DNA from: Novispirillum itersonii subsp. itersonii ATCC 12639
GTDB lineage: Bacteria; Pseudomonadota; Alphaproteobacteria; Rhodospirillales; Rhodospirillaceae
NCBI RefSeq assembly: GCF_000381985.1
Contig: NZ_KB907341.1
Span: 186,001-250,000 of the forward strand
Length of the DNA: 64,000 nt
Reading direction: 5' to 3'
Position 1 is the first letter of the stretch; each line of letters starts with the position of its first letter. Under the pieces are notes generated by a model. It did no database searches, was not told the DNA's origin, and was given only the letters and a program-made list of their open reading frames with translations. Shown one piece after another: positions 16,346 to 24,306 of this stretch. The translations under genes were made by a program, and so were the position numbers.

Positions 16346-17380
16346 TTATCCCCACAGCGACGCCACCGGGGGAGACAGCAAGGTGCCCTGATACTGCAAC
16401 CCGGGCGACCGGTCACTGCGGAGCAGCAAAGGCCCGTCCAGATCGACGAAATCCACACCCTGCGCCAGCAGAGCCGCCGGGGCCATCGCCAGCGATGTGC
16501 CGACCATGCAGCCGACCATCACCTTAAACCCCTGCGCCTGCGCCGCCGCCTTCAGCGCCAGCGCCCCGGTCAGGCCACCGGTCTTATCCAGCTTAATATT
16601 AATCGCCTGATAGCGCCCGCGCAGAACCGGCAGATCGGCAGCGGTATGCAGAGACTCATCGGCACAGACCGGCACGGTGATTGCCCCGGCCCTGACCAGA
16701 TCCTCCAGCCCGTCATCCTGCCCGGCAGGCAGTGGCTGTTCCACCAGCACCGCTCCCAGCACCGGCAAGACCGGCATCAGGGACGCCAGCTGTTCCAGCG
16801 TCCAGCCCTCATTGGCATCGACAATCAGCCGACACTGCGGCGCAGCGGTGTGGATGGCCGTCAACCGCTCCAGCGGGCCGTCAGCCCCGACCTTGACTTT
16901 CAGCAGGGGCACCCCCTCGGCCGCAGCACGGGCAGCCTTCGCCGCCATCACATCCGGGGTATCAATCCCCAGAGTGTAGGCGGTCACCACCGGACGGGGA
17001 TCGCTGATACCGATGCGCTGCATCACCGGCTGCCCATCCGCCTTCGCCCGGTAATCCCACAGCGCGCAGTCCAGCGCATTGCGGGCAGCCCCCGCCGGCA
17101 TCAGCGCCTGTAGATCTTCCGGCGTCAGGCGTGTCTGCTGCAGCGTTTCCGTCATCGCCCGCAGATCCGCCAGAACCCCGGCGACACTTTCCCCATAACG
17201 GGCATAGGGAACGCACTCCCCCCAGCCGGAATAAACGCCGTCGCTGACCTCGGCCACCACCACATCCGCCTGCGTCTTCGACCCGCGGGAGATAGTGAAA
17301 GACCCGGCAATCGGCCAGGCCTCGGTCCGGACGGTCAGGGAGAGTCCGGCAGGGCGGACCGACAGCTCGGTAAGGGTCAT
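16346..17380 (-). CDS. Dipeptide (L-Ala-D/L-Glu type) epimerase, enolase superfamily
   Basis: 344 residues. It has the full muconate-lactonising subgroup set: catalytic KVK (Lys161/Lys163), metal ligands Asp188 (VDANEGW), Glu214 (VEQPL) and Asp241 (CADES), and the second base in NIKLDKTGG (Lys263 or Lys266). VGCMVGTSLAMAPA is typical of L-Ala-D/L-Glu epimerases, which recycle murein peptides. Some relatives in alphaproteobacteria act on N-acetyl amino acids instead, so the substrate is probable rather than certain. No murein recycling genes are adjacent. It is divergent from matB. Confidence 0.87.
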   Translation of the reverse strand: MTLTELSVRPAGLSLTVRTEAWPIAGSFTISRGSKTQADVVVAEVSDGVYSGWGECVPYARYGESVAGVLADLRAMTETLQQTRLTPEDLQALMPAGAARNALDCALWDYRAKADGQPVMQRIGISDPRPVVTAYTLGIDTPDVMAAKAARAAAEGVPLLKVKVGADGPLERLTAIHTAAPQCRLIVDANEGWTLEQLASLMPVLPVLGAVLVEQPLPAGQDDGLEDLVRAGAITVPVCADESLHTAADLPVLRGRYQAINIKLDKTGGLTGALALKAAAQAQGFKVMVGCMVGTSLAMAPAALLAQGVDFVDLDGPLLLRSDRSPGLQYQGTLLSPPVASLWG

Positions 17381-17529
17381 CGCAGGGGCTCCGTTGACAG
17401 GCCCGGGGCACGGTGGGCCCGGTCCATTCCACTTTGGTCATACAGACTATAGAAGGGCCCGCGCCGCTTCAACCCCGCCTGCGGCCCCGGCGCGTCTGAT
17501 AATGCCTTGTCGTAAAACATCTTTCCACG

Positions 17530-17563
17530 ATCGCCTTTCCGTTGCGGAAAGCGATGCTTTTTT
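17530..17563 (+). terminator. Terminator-like hairpin in the matB upstream region
   Basis: ATCGCCTTTCCG (17530-17541) mirrors CGGAAAGCGAT (17545-17555) with one bulge, followed by GC and six T. In the plus direction it has the form of an intrinsic terminator, yet no plus-strand gene precedes it. It could end a short RNA or act as an attenuator. Confidence 0.45.
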
Positions 17564-17602
17564 CCTTGGCTTTCGGCAATAAATATTCAAAATAGACATC
17601 AA

Positions 17603-17612
17603 TTGTATACAA
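17603..17612. promoter_or_regulatory. Palindrome TTGTATACAA, candidate GntR/FCD operator for matB
   Basis: A perfect 10-bp palindrome ends 39 bp before the matB start. From memory, MatR of Rhizobium, a GntR-family regulator of malonate genes, binds a TCTTGTA/TACACGA-like site, and GntR/FCD proteins in general favour such TTGTATACAA cores. No GntR gene is in the window, so the regulator would act from elsewhere. Confidence 0.55.
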
Positions 17613-17651
17613 GACCGCTCCGGCGCAAAAATCAGGGACACAGGAAACGAC

Positions 17652-19181
17652 ATGACCGCCTCGCTTTACGCCAAGATGTACGCCCACTTCCCGCCGTCGG
17701 AAGGGGCCGTGTTGCTGCAGGCCCCCGGTGGCCGCACCATCACCTATGGCATGGCTCACGAATGGTCGGGCCGCTATGCCCACTTCATGAGCAGCCTCGG
17801 CCTGCAGAAAGGGGACCGGGTGGCGGTACAGACCGAGAAATCGCCGGAAGCGCTGCTGGTCTATCTGGCCTGCCTGCGGGGCGGCTTCGTGTTCCTGCCG
17901 ATGAACACCGCCTATCGCCCGGACGAGGTCGATTATCTGGTCAGCAATGCCGAACCGGCGCTGATCCTGTGCAGCCCGGATGCCGAAGACACCACCCGCA
18001 CCATTGCCGCCCGGCATGGGGTGGAACATGTCTACACGCTGGGCACCCGCAACGACGGCAGCTTCCCCAATGCCGCCGCTGACGCCAGCCCGCAGTTTCC
18101 GATTGTGGCCTGCGAGCCGGATGATCTGGCTGCCATGCTGTACACCTCCGGCACCACCGGCAAGCCGAAAGGGGCGATGCTGACCCACCGTAATCTGGCC
18201 AGCAATGCCGAAGCCCTGGTGAAGACCTGGCGTTTCAGCAGTGATGATGTGCTGCTGCACGCCCTGCCGATTTTCCACGCCCACGGCCTGTTCGTCGCCT
18301 GCCACTGCGTGCTGATGTCAGGGGCCCGGATGATCTGGCTGTCGAAATTCGACGCCGATGAAGTGATCCGCCTGATGCCGCAGGCCACCGCCTTCATGGG
18401 GGTGCCGACCTTCTACACCCGCCTGCTGTCAAAGGCAGATTTCGGGCGTGAGGCCACCGCGCACATGCGGCTGTTCACCTCCGGCTCCGCCCCGCTGCTG
18501 GCAGAAACCCACACCCAGTTTTCCTCCCGCACCGGCCACGCGATTCTTGAACGCTACGGCATGACAGAAACCGGGATGAACACCGGCAACCCCTATGATG
18601 CCGAGCGCCGCCCCGGCACCGTCGGCTTCCCCTTCCCCGGCGTCAGCGTCCGGGTGGTGGGGGAAGACGATGTCACCGCCCTGCCCACCGGGTCGGTCGG
18701 TGCCATTCAGGTCAAGGGCGATAACGTCATGCTCGGCTACTGGCGGATGCCGGAGAAAACCAAGGAAGAATTTACCTCTGACGGCTGGTTTAAAACCGGC
18801 GACGTCGGCAAGATTGATGCCGAGGGGTATCTGCATATCGTCGGCCGCGCCAAAGATCTTATCATCTCCGGCGGTTACAATGTCTACCCGAAGGAAGTGG
18901 AAGGCGTGATCGACGATCTGCCGGGGGTCGATGAAAGCGCCGTGGTCGGTGTACAGCACCCGGATTTCGGTGAGGTCGGCGTGGCGGTGGTCAAGCTGCT
19001 GCCCAAAGCTAACGGCGTCGGAGAAGACGCTATTCTGGCCCACCTGAAGCAGCACCTTGCCAACTACAAAGTGCCCAAGCGGGTGTTCTTCACCGATGAA
19101 CTGCCGCGAAACACCATGGGCAAGGTGCAAAAAAATCTGCTGCGTGATCAGTACAAAGACCTGTTCCGCCTGCCGTCGTAA
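17652..19181 (+). CDS. matB: Malonyl-CoA ligase
   Basis: 509 residues. It is an ANL-superfamily adenylating enzyme that converts malonate, and in several cases methylmalonate, with ATP and CoA to the CoA thioester. The AMP-binding motif [14 protein letters not shown] is at ~163. [14 protein letters not shown] is characteristic of MatB and close homologues, [16 protein letters not shown] carries the substrate-selecting region, and [11 protein letters not shown] near the C-terminus holds the adenylation lysine. MatA (malonyl-CoA decarboxylase) is not next to it. Methylmalonyl-CoA mutase lies 3 kb downstream, so MatB could feed methylmalonyl-CoA into it. The upstream palindrome suggests substrate-controlled expression. 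Confidence 0.9.
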   Translation: MTASLYAKMYAHFPPSEGAVLLQAPGGRTITYGMAHEWSGRYAHFMSSLGLQKGDRVAVQTEKSPEALLVYLACLRGGFVFLPMNTAYRPDEVDYLVSNAEPALILCSPDAEDTTRTIAARHGVEHVYTLGTRNDGSFPNAAADASPQFPIVACEPDDLAAMLYTSGTTGKPKGAMLTHRNLASNAEALVKTWRFSSDDVLLHALPIFHAHGLFVACHCVLMSGARMIWLSKFDADEVIRLMPQATAFMGVPTFYTRLLSKADFGREATAHMRLFTSGSAPLLAETHTQFSSRTGHAILERYGMTETGMNTGNPYDAERRPGTVGFPFPGVSVRVVGEDDVTALPTGSVGAIQVKGDNVMLGYWRMPEKTKEEFTSDGWFKTGDVGKIDAEGYLHIVGRAKDLIISGGYNVYPKEVEGVIDDLPGVDESAVVGVQHPDFGEVGVAVVKLLPKANGVGEDAILAHLKQHLANYKVPKRVFFTDELPRNTMGKVQKNLLRDQYKDLFRLPS

Positions 19182-19203
19182 TCACTCACGCCGCAGGAGA
19201 CGG

Positions 19204-19236
19204 ATGGCCCGGCCCAGACCGGGCCATCTTTTTTTT
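19204..19236 (+). terminator. Terminator of matB
   Basis: ATGGCCCGG (19204-19212) pairs with CCGGGCCAT (19219-19227) and is followed by C and eight T. Confidence 0.93.
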
Positions 19237-19312
19237 GCAGCGCACCTCTTGCACTGCCCCATTCGGTTGCTCAGAGTGGTTCCCCCCTCACTCCCAATGG
19301 AAACCTCCCCCG

Positions 19313-20149
19313 ATGGCAGACCTGCTGTCCCTCCTGACTCCCGATCTTCTGCTGCTGGCTCTTGGCCTGCTGATCACCGGCGTTGCCGCCGGGATCCTGT
19401 CCGGCCTGCTGGGGGTTGGCGGCGGTATCGTCATAGTGCCGGTGCTGTACCACGTGTTTACCGGCCTTGGCGTCGATGAAGCCGTGCGTATGCATGTGGC
19501 CGTCGGCACCTCGCTGGCGACCATTATTCCGACCTCGATTGCATCGTCCCGCGCCCACCGCCGCAAAGGCAGCATTGATGATGCCCTGCTGAAATCATGG
19601 ATCCCGTCCGTCTTCATCGGGGTGGTGATCGCCACCCTGTGGGGGACACAGGCCAAAGGCTGGATGCTGACCGCAATTTTTGCCGTCGTGGCCCTGGCGG
19701 TTGCCGCCAACATGACCTTCCGGCGGGAAGGCTGGACAGTCACCGATCATCTGCCCACCGGCTGGATCCGGCAGGCGATGGGGGCGGTGATTGGCGGCCT
19801 GTCCGCGTTAATGGGCATTGGCGGCGGGACCCTGAGCGTACCGATCCTGTCAGCCTGCTCCTACCCCATTCACCGCGCCGTCGGCACCGCCAGCGCGCTG
19901 GGGCTGGTGATTGCCATCCCCGGAACCATCGGCTTTCTGCTGAACGGGCTGGACATCCCCGGCCGCCCGCCGCTGTCGCTGGGCTTCATCAGCCTGCCCG
20001 GACTGCTGCTAATTCTGCCGACCACCATTCTTGCCGCCCCATGGGGGGTGAAACTGGCCCACGTGCTGAACGGGCCACGCCTGCGACAGGTGTTCGCCTT
20101 TTTCCTGTTCATCACCAGTCTGCGGATGATCTACGCCCTGTTGACCTGA
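19313..20149 (+). CDS. TauE/SafE-family permease
   Basis: 278 residues from the ATG at 19313 (MADLLSLL); the upstream in-frame extension crosses the matB terminator and is unlikely. Eight membrane segments and two repeated halves are visible, each with a Gly-rich signature: LSGLLGVGGGIVIVPVL near the N-terminus and LSALMGIGGGTLSVPIL in the middle. This is the 4-toluene sulfonate uptake/sulfite exporter family, whose members move small organic or inorganic anions. It follows matB in the same direction but beyond a strong terminator. A malonate or sulfur-anion role is possible, with no direct evidence. Confidence 0.85.
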   Translation: MADLLSLLTPDLLLLALGLLITGVAAGILSGLLGVGGGIVIVPVLYHVFTGLGVDEAVRMHVAVGTSLATIIPTSIASSRAHRRKGSIDDALLKSWIPSVFIGVVIATLWGTQAKGWMLTAIFAVVALAVAANMTFRREGWTVTDHLPTGWIRQAMGAVIGGLSALMGIGGGTLSVPILSACSYPIHRAVGTASALGLVIAIPGTIGFLLNGLDIPGRPPLSLGFISLPGLLLILPTTILAAPWGVKLAHVLNGPRLRQVFAFFLFITSLRMIYALLT

Positions 20150-20233
20150 TCGCCCGCACACAGCGCTGACCGACAGCCCCGCGTCCCCCCCGGACCGGGG
20201 CTGTTTTATGTCTGTCGGGAAAAAGAACAAAAG

Positions 20234-20263
20234 AAAAGGCCGACACTTTCGTATCGGCCTTTT
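20234..20263 (-). terminator. Terminator of the tRNA-His gene
   Basis: A perfect 10-bp stem, AAAAGGCCGA (20234-20243) with TCGGCCTTTT (20254-20263). On the minus strand it lies 6 bp after the CCA end and runs into a T-rich tail. Confidence 0.88.
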
Positions 20264-20269
20264 CAAAGA

Positions 20270-20348
20270 TGGGGCGAGTGATCGGATTCGAACCGACGAC
20301 CCTCTGGACCACAACCAGATGCTCTAACCAACTGAGCTACACCCGCCA
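20270..20348 (-). tRNA. tRNA-His, anticodon GTG
   Basis: Read on the minus strand it folds into a full cloverleaf: acceptor GCGGGTG with CACTCGC, D arm GCTC/GAGC, anticodon arm TCTGG-TTGTGGT-CCAGA with anticodon GTG, T arm GTCGG-TTCGAAT-CCGAT, and an encoded CCA. The base before the acceptor, at 20349, is G on this strand and faces discriminator C, the G-1:C73 pair that marks histidine tRNAs. Ends are given for the mature core plus CCA. Confidence 0.97.
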
Positions 20349-20365
20349 TCAGGTGAGGGCCGCTT

Positions 20366-20394
20366 TATAGACCGCTGCCCCCACCCCGTCAACA
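20366..20394 (-). promoter_or_regulatory. Promoter of tRNA-His
   Basis: On the minus strand TTGACG (20389-20394) and TATAAA (20366-20371) are separated by 17 bp, near-consensus for sigma70, placing the start about 10 bp before the tRNA. Confidence 0.8.
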
Positions 20395-20409
20395 CAAAAA
20401 ATCATTTTT

Positions 20410-21231
20410 TTATGAAGAGGCTCCCGGCCAGCGTAAAACCATGAAAACATAGCCGTAAACATCGGCATGGGCGCGGTACATAGCAATCTCGTCCCGCACC
20501 CCGGCCATAACGCCGGCCAGTGCCGGATCATGGCGGCTGACGGGGGCCAGCGTCTCCAGCCGCCGCTCCAGCGGCAGGTAATAGTCTTCCCACCAGCCGC
20601 TTTCCGGCAAAACCTCGGCATGGACGAAAGAGTACCCAAGCTGCTCCGCCACGCTCAGATTTTCCGCCACCGTCCGCATGTCGGGATAGGCCGTTTCCCA
20701 GAACCGCAGGGCCGCAGCGGGCGGCGACGGGTGCAACCACATGCAGTCAGAGACCACCAGAAAGCCACCCGGCTTCAACAGCAGGGCCCAGGCATTAAGG
20801 GCGGCTTCCAGCCCGACCACATAGGCGGCCCCTTCCGACCACACCATATCAAGGGTATGGCGCTTCAGGCGGGCATCAAGCATATCGCGGCAACGGATCT
20901 CGACCTGCCCGCCCAGACCACGGCGACGGGCCGTATCGGCCAGTTCATCGAGAAACGGCTGATGGGTATCCACCGCCGTCACTCTGGCCCCCAGATGCTC
21001 GGCCAGCAGCAGGCCGGACCGGCCATTGCCACAGCCCATATCGGCACAGGCCGGTTCTGTCGGCAGAAACGGGCGCAGGCGGTTGATCAGCGACAGGGTC
21101 ACGGCATCACTGCCCGGCCCCTGTCGCGGCAGGTCATGAAAAACCCTGAAAAATGCATCTTCAGGCCCGGGGGCGGCAGACAGCCCCGCTGCCCCGGCCA
21201 CGACCGGGCCGGACACATTCTCAACTGCCAT
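20410..21231 (-). CDS. SAM-dependent class I methyltransferase
   Basis: 273 residues from the ATG at 21231; a GTG at 21246 (five codons earlier) is an alternative. The Rossmann core has motif I ADMGCGNGRSG, an acidic VTAVDTHQPFLDE end of strand 2, and SEGAAYVVGLEAAL, then LLKPGGFLVVSD. This resembles the UbiE/SmtA-like class, which methylates small molecules or proteins. The C-terminal part (WWEDYYLPLERRLETLAP) should set substrate choice but I do not recognise it. The gene is 57 bp downstream of a TetR-type regulator on the same strand, so the two may be co-transcribed. Confidence 0.82.
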   Translation of the reverse strand: MAVENVSGPVVAGAAGLSAAPGPEDAFFRVFHDLPRQGPGSDAVTLSLINRLRPFLPTEPACADMGCGNGRSGLLLAEHLGARVTAVDTHQPFLDELADTARRRGLGGQVEIRCRDMLDARLKRHTLDMVWSEGAAYVVGLEAALNAWALLLKPGGFLVVSDCMWLHPSPPAAALRFWETAYPDMRTVAENLSVAEQLGYSFVHAEVLPESGWWEDYYLPLERRLETLAPVSRHDPALAGVMAGVRDEIAMYRAHADVYGYVFMVLRWPGASS

Positions 21232-21288
21232 CAGCTCATCCCCCACACTGTCTGCTTCCGACGGTTTTACCGCCGGATCATAGCAGCC

Positions 21289-21882
21289 CTACCATCCGGC
21301 CGTCAGGGCAATCGCGGCATGGCGGGCCTGACCGGCGGCAGCCTTGCCGCCGACCACCGGCGTCATCGCCACCGCGCCTTCAAACAGCAGCGCCAGATCC
21401 CAGCCCCGTTCCGTCGCCTGCGGAATCCCCGCCGCCTCCAGACGCTCCTGAAACCAGACACCACTGGCGCGGCAGCGGAAGGCCGCATCACCGGCAACAG
21501 CCACATCATGGCCGGAAAACTCAGCAAGAGCCCGCAGCAGCAGGCTGCCCTGCGACCCGTCAGCCTCCAGCCAGTCACCCAGCACATCGAAGACGGTCAG
21601 CCACGCCGGGCCATCCTGCTCCCGCGCGGCAACGCCGTCATTGATATAGGCCCAGAAGCGCTCATCCCGGTGCTCAAGCACGGCGCGCACCAGAGCGTTC
21701 TTCGTCGGGAAATGTTTATACAGCGTCATCCGGGCAACACCGGAATCCTGCACCAGACGGTCAATGCCGGTGCCGTGGAAGCCGTAACGGTCAAACAGGC
21801 CTTCCGCCACATCCACCAAGGCGTCCCGCTTGGGGGACGGACGGGCGGTTTTGGGTTTCAGGGCAGCGGTACGGGCGGGCAT
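21289..21882 (-). CDS. TetR/AcrR-family transcriptional regulator
   Basis: 197 residues from the ATG at 21882 (MPARTAALK), with GAGGAG upstream; the longer frame to 22071 has no support. The N-terminal helix-turn-helix spans ~23-67: DALVDVAEGLFDRYGFHGTG, then the recognition helix VARMTLYKHFPTKNALV. The C-terminal ligand-binding part is typical in size. It lies upstream of the methyltransferase on the same strand and is divergent from mutA across 348 bp. It could control either; the TetR position makes autoregulation and control of mutA plausible but untested. Confidence 0.87.
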   Translation of the reverse strand: MPARTAALKPKTARPSPKRDALVDVAEGLFDRYGFHGTGIDRLVQDSGVARMTLYKHFPTKNALVRAVLEHRDERFWAYINDGVAAREQDGPAWLTVFDVLGDWLEADGSQGSLLLRALAEFSGHDVAVAGDAAFRCRASGVWFQERLEAAGIPQATERGWDLALLFEGAVAMTPVVGGKAAAGQARHAAIALTAGW

Positions 21883-22230
21883 GGGCAGCAAAACTCCTCG
21901 GCGGATCGGGGTCCGGGCAATCCCGCCTTCTATAGCGCCAACATCGTGTCGAAAACAGGGCAAAAAGAATTTAGCCAAAACCGCCCTTCGCTTCTTCGCA
22001 ATTTTTTCACCCCCTGCATTCACACTTGCAAATGGGGCGAAGGTAAAGAGAGAAATAACCATCAGGAACAAATTTTTCGTAATTTTTACGACGATAACTC
22101 CTGTAAATAAGAATTTATCCTGAAAATCAGCATCACCCCATACATCGCCTTACCCTGCCGGATATGATACAACTATGGGGTCGGGGGCACCCCTGACAGA
22201 GGGAGCGACAAGAAGGCAGCGTAAGACCAG
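21883..22230. other. Intergenic region between the TetR gene and mutA
   Basis: 348 bp without a supported gene. The middle part (about 21955-22125) is AT-rich, with several A/T runs. I see no cobalamin riboswitch B12 box and no near-consensus promoter with correct spacing. It must hold both divergent promoters and probably a TetR operator, which I could not pick out. Confidence 0.5.
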
Positions 22231-24303
22231 ATGAGCCAGACATCCTTTTCCCTGACCCCTGAATTTCCTCCGGCGACCGAGTCCGCATGGCGTCAGGTGG
22301 TCGAAAAGGCCCTGAAAGGGGCGGATTTCGACAAAAAGCTGACCACCCGCCTGTACGATGGCATCACATTGGCCCCCCTGTACTCGCAGGATGCGCCGGG
22401 TGCGGCCGCCGATGCAGCCGGGTTGCCCGGTCAGGCCCCCTACACCCGTGGCACCAACGCCCTTGGGCAACGGCAGGCAGGCTGGGACATCCGTCAGGAA
22501 TTTGTCCACCCGGATGTGCGTCAGGTCTCCAAAGAAGCGCTTGAGGATCTGGAGCGGGGCGTCTCCTCGGTCATTCTGCGTCTGGACGCCGCCGCCCATG
22601 CCGGACTGGACCCCGACACCGATGCCGCCGAAGGGCTGGCCGGGGTCGATGGCATCATGGTTGCCACTGCCGATGATCTGGATACCGCACTCGCGGGTGT
22701 GCTGCTGGATATCTGTCCGGTCTCGCTGAAAGCCGGGGCCGGGGCGGTCGCTGCCGCCGCCATGCTGGCCGATGTGTGGACCAAGCGCGGCGTCGGGGCG
22801 GATCTGGCCCGGGGTGCTTATAATATTGATCCGGTCGGTACGCTGGCCGCCACCGGCTGGCTGCCGCAGGGGCTGGAAAAATCCCTGAACGACATGGCCG
22901 CAGTCGCCGCCCGCACCGCTGAAGAGTTCCCGATGGTCACTGCCGTCGGGGTATCCGGTGCGCCGTGGTCGAATGCCGGGGCATCGGAAGCGCAGGAACT
23001 CGGCTGCATGCTGGCCACCGGCGTTGCCTATCTGCGGGCGATGACCGGTGCCGGAATCGATATCGACACCGCCTGCCGTCAGATCGGCTTCACCCTGCCG
23101 GTCGGGACCGACTTCTTCAGCGGCATCGCCAAGCTGCGCGCCGCCCGCCTGCTGTGGGCGCAGGTCACCGCCGCCTGTGGAGCCTCTGCCGACGCCGGAA
23201 AGATGGTCATCCACGCTGAGACCGCCCAACGGATCCTCAGCCAGCGTGACCCGTGGGTCAACATGCTGCGTGTCACCGTCAGCAGCTTTGCCGCCGGGGT
23301 CGGCGGGGCTGACAGTGTTGCCGCCGCATCCTATGAATCAGCGATCGGCCTGCCGACCGCCTTCGGTCGCCGGGTCGCCCGCAATATCCAGATCATCCTT
23401 CAGGAAGAATCCCATCTGGCGAAGGTGGTTGATCCGGCCGGTGGATCATGGTTTGTCGAAACCCTGACCCGTCAGCTGGCGGAACGGGCGTGGGAAGAGT
23501 TTCAGGCGATTGAAAAGGCCGGGGGGATCGCCGCCGTCCTGCTCGACGGATCTCTGGCCACCGCCCTGGCAAAAACCTGGGACGAGCGCCGCGCCAACAT
23601 TGCCCGCCGCAAAGACCAGCTGACCGGGGTCAACGAATTCCCCAACCTGTCTGAAGCCCCGGTGGATGTCGCCCCGGCCGACCGCGCCCTGCTGCGCCGG
23701 GGAATGGCAGCCCGCCTGAAGCATGTCGACCGCACCCCGGCCTTCGGCACCCTTGATCAGTTCTACAACGCCGCCCGCACCGGCACCCTCGGCGGGCTGA
23801 CTGCAGCACTGGGCGGCACCCCGCTGCGGATTGATCCGCTGCCGAACCACCGCTTTGCCGAAGACTTTGAAGCCCTGCGCGATGCGTCGGATGAAGTCGC
23901 CGCCATCAACGGCACCCGTCCGTCGGTGTTTCTCGCCAACATGGGCCGCGTGGCCCAGCACACCGCCCGCGCCACCTATGCCCGCAACTTCTTCGAAGCC
24001 GGTGGGATCGAAGCGGTCAGCAGTGACGGTTTTGACAGCCCGGAGGCCGCTGCCGCCGCCTTCCGCCTGAGCGGGGCGAAAATCGCCTGTCTGTGCGGAA
24101 CGGATGACCAGTACGAAGGCGGGGCCGCCGCCATGCTGGCCGCCCTGAAGGCCGCCGGCGCCACCCGCCTGTATGTGGCAGGCCGCCCGGCTGCCGAGGC
24201 CAAGGCCGTGTATGACGCTGCCGGAGCCAGCGACTACATCTTCATGGGCTGCGATGCCCTTGCCACCCTGACCGCCGCCCACCGTCATCTGGGAGTGAAC
24301 TGA
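22231..24303 (+). CDS. mutA: Methylmalonyl-CoA mutase small (beta) subunit
   Basis: 690 residues. It is homologous to the large subunit but lacks the adenosylcobalamin-binding motif DxHxxG, as expected for the structural beta chain of the heterodimer. The N-terminal LTPEFPPATESAWRQVVEKA and the substrate-barrel region with LRVTVSSFAAGVGGADSV are typical. The heterodimer interconverts (R)-methylmalonyl-CoA and succinyl-CoA, linking propionyl-CoA, odd-chain acids and branched amino acids to the TCA cycle. Three bases separate its stop from mutB, so the two are co-transcribed and produced together. Confidence 0.95.
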   Translation: MSQTSFSLTPEFPPATESAWRQVVEKALKGADFDKKLTTRLYDGITLAPLYSQDAPGAAADAAGLPGQAPYTRGTNALGQRQAGWDIRQEFVHPDVRQVSKEALEDLERGVSSVILRLDAAAHAGLDPDTDAAEGLAGVDGIMVATADDLDTALAGVLLDICPVSLKAGAGAVAAAAMLADVWTKRGVGADLARGAYNIDPVGTLAATGWLPQGLEKSLNDMAAVAARTAEEFPMVTAVGVSGAPWSNAGASEAQELGCMLATGVAYLRAMTGAGIDIDTACRQIGFTLPVGTDFFSGIAKLRAARLLWAQVTAACGASADAGKMVIHAETAQRILSQRDPWVNMLRVTVSSFAAGVGGADSVAAASYESAIGLPTAFGRRVARNIQIILQEESHLAKVVDPAGGSWFVETLTRQLAERAWEEFQAIEKAGGIAAVLLDGSLATALAKTWDERRANIARRKDQLTGVNEFPNLSEAPVDVAPADRALLRRGMAARLKHVDRTPAFGTLDQFYNAARTGTLGGLTAALGGTPLRIDPLPNHRFAEDFEALRDASDEVAAINGTRPSVFLANMGRVAQHTARATYARNFFEAGGIEAVSSDGFDSPEAAAAAFRLSGAKIACLCGTDDQYEGGAAAMLAALKAAGATRLYVAGRPAAEAKAVYDAAGASDYIFMGCDALATLTAAHRHLGVN

Positions 24304-24306
24304 GCC

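Noticed and set aside
20467-22110. 547-codon plus-strand open frame
   Set aside because: Antisense to the methyltransferase and TetR genes, both of which have clear motifs.
21883-22230. Cobalamin riboswitch before the methylmalonyl-CoA mutase genes
   Set aside because: No B12-box or typical stem pattern was found in the AT-rich leader.
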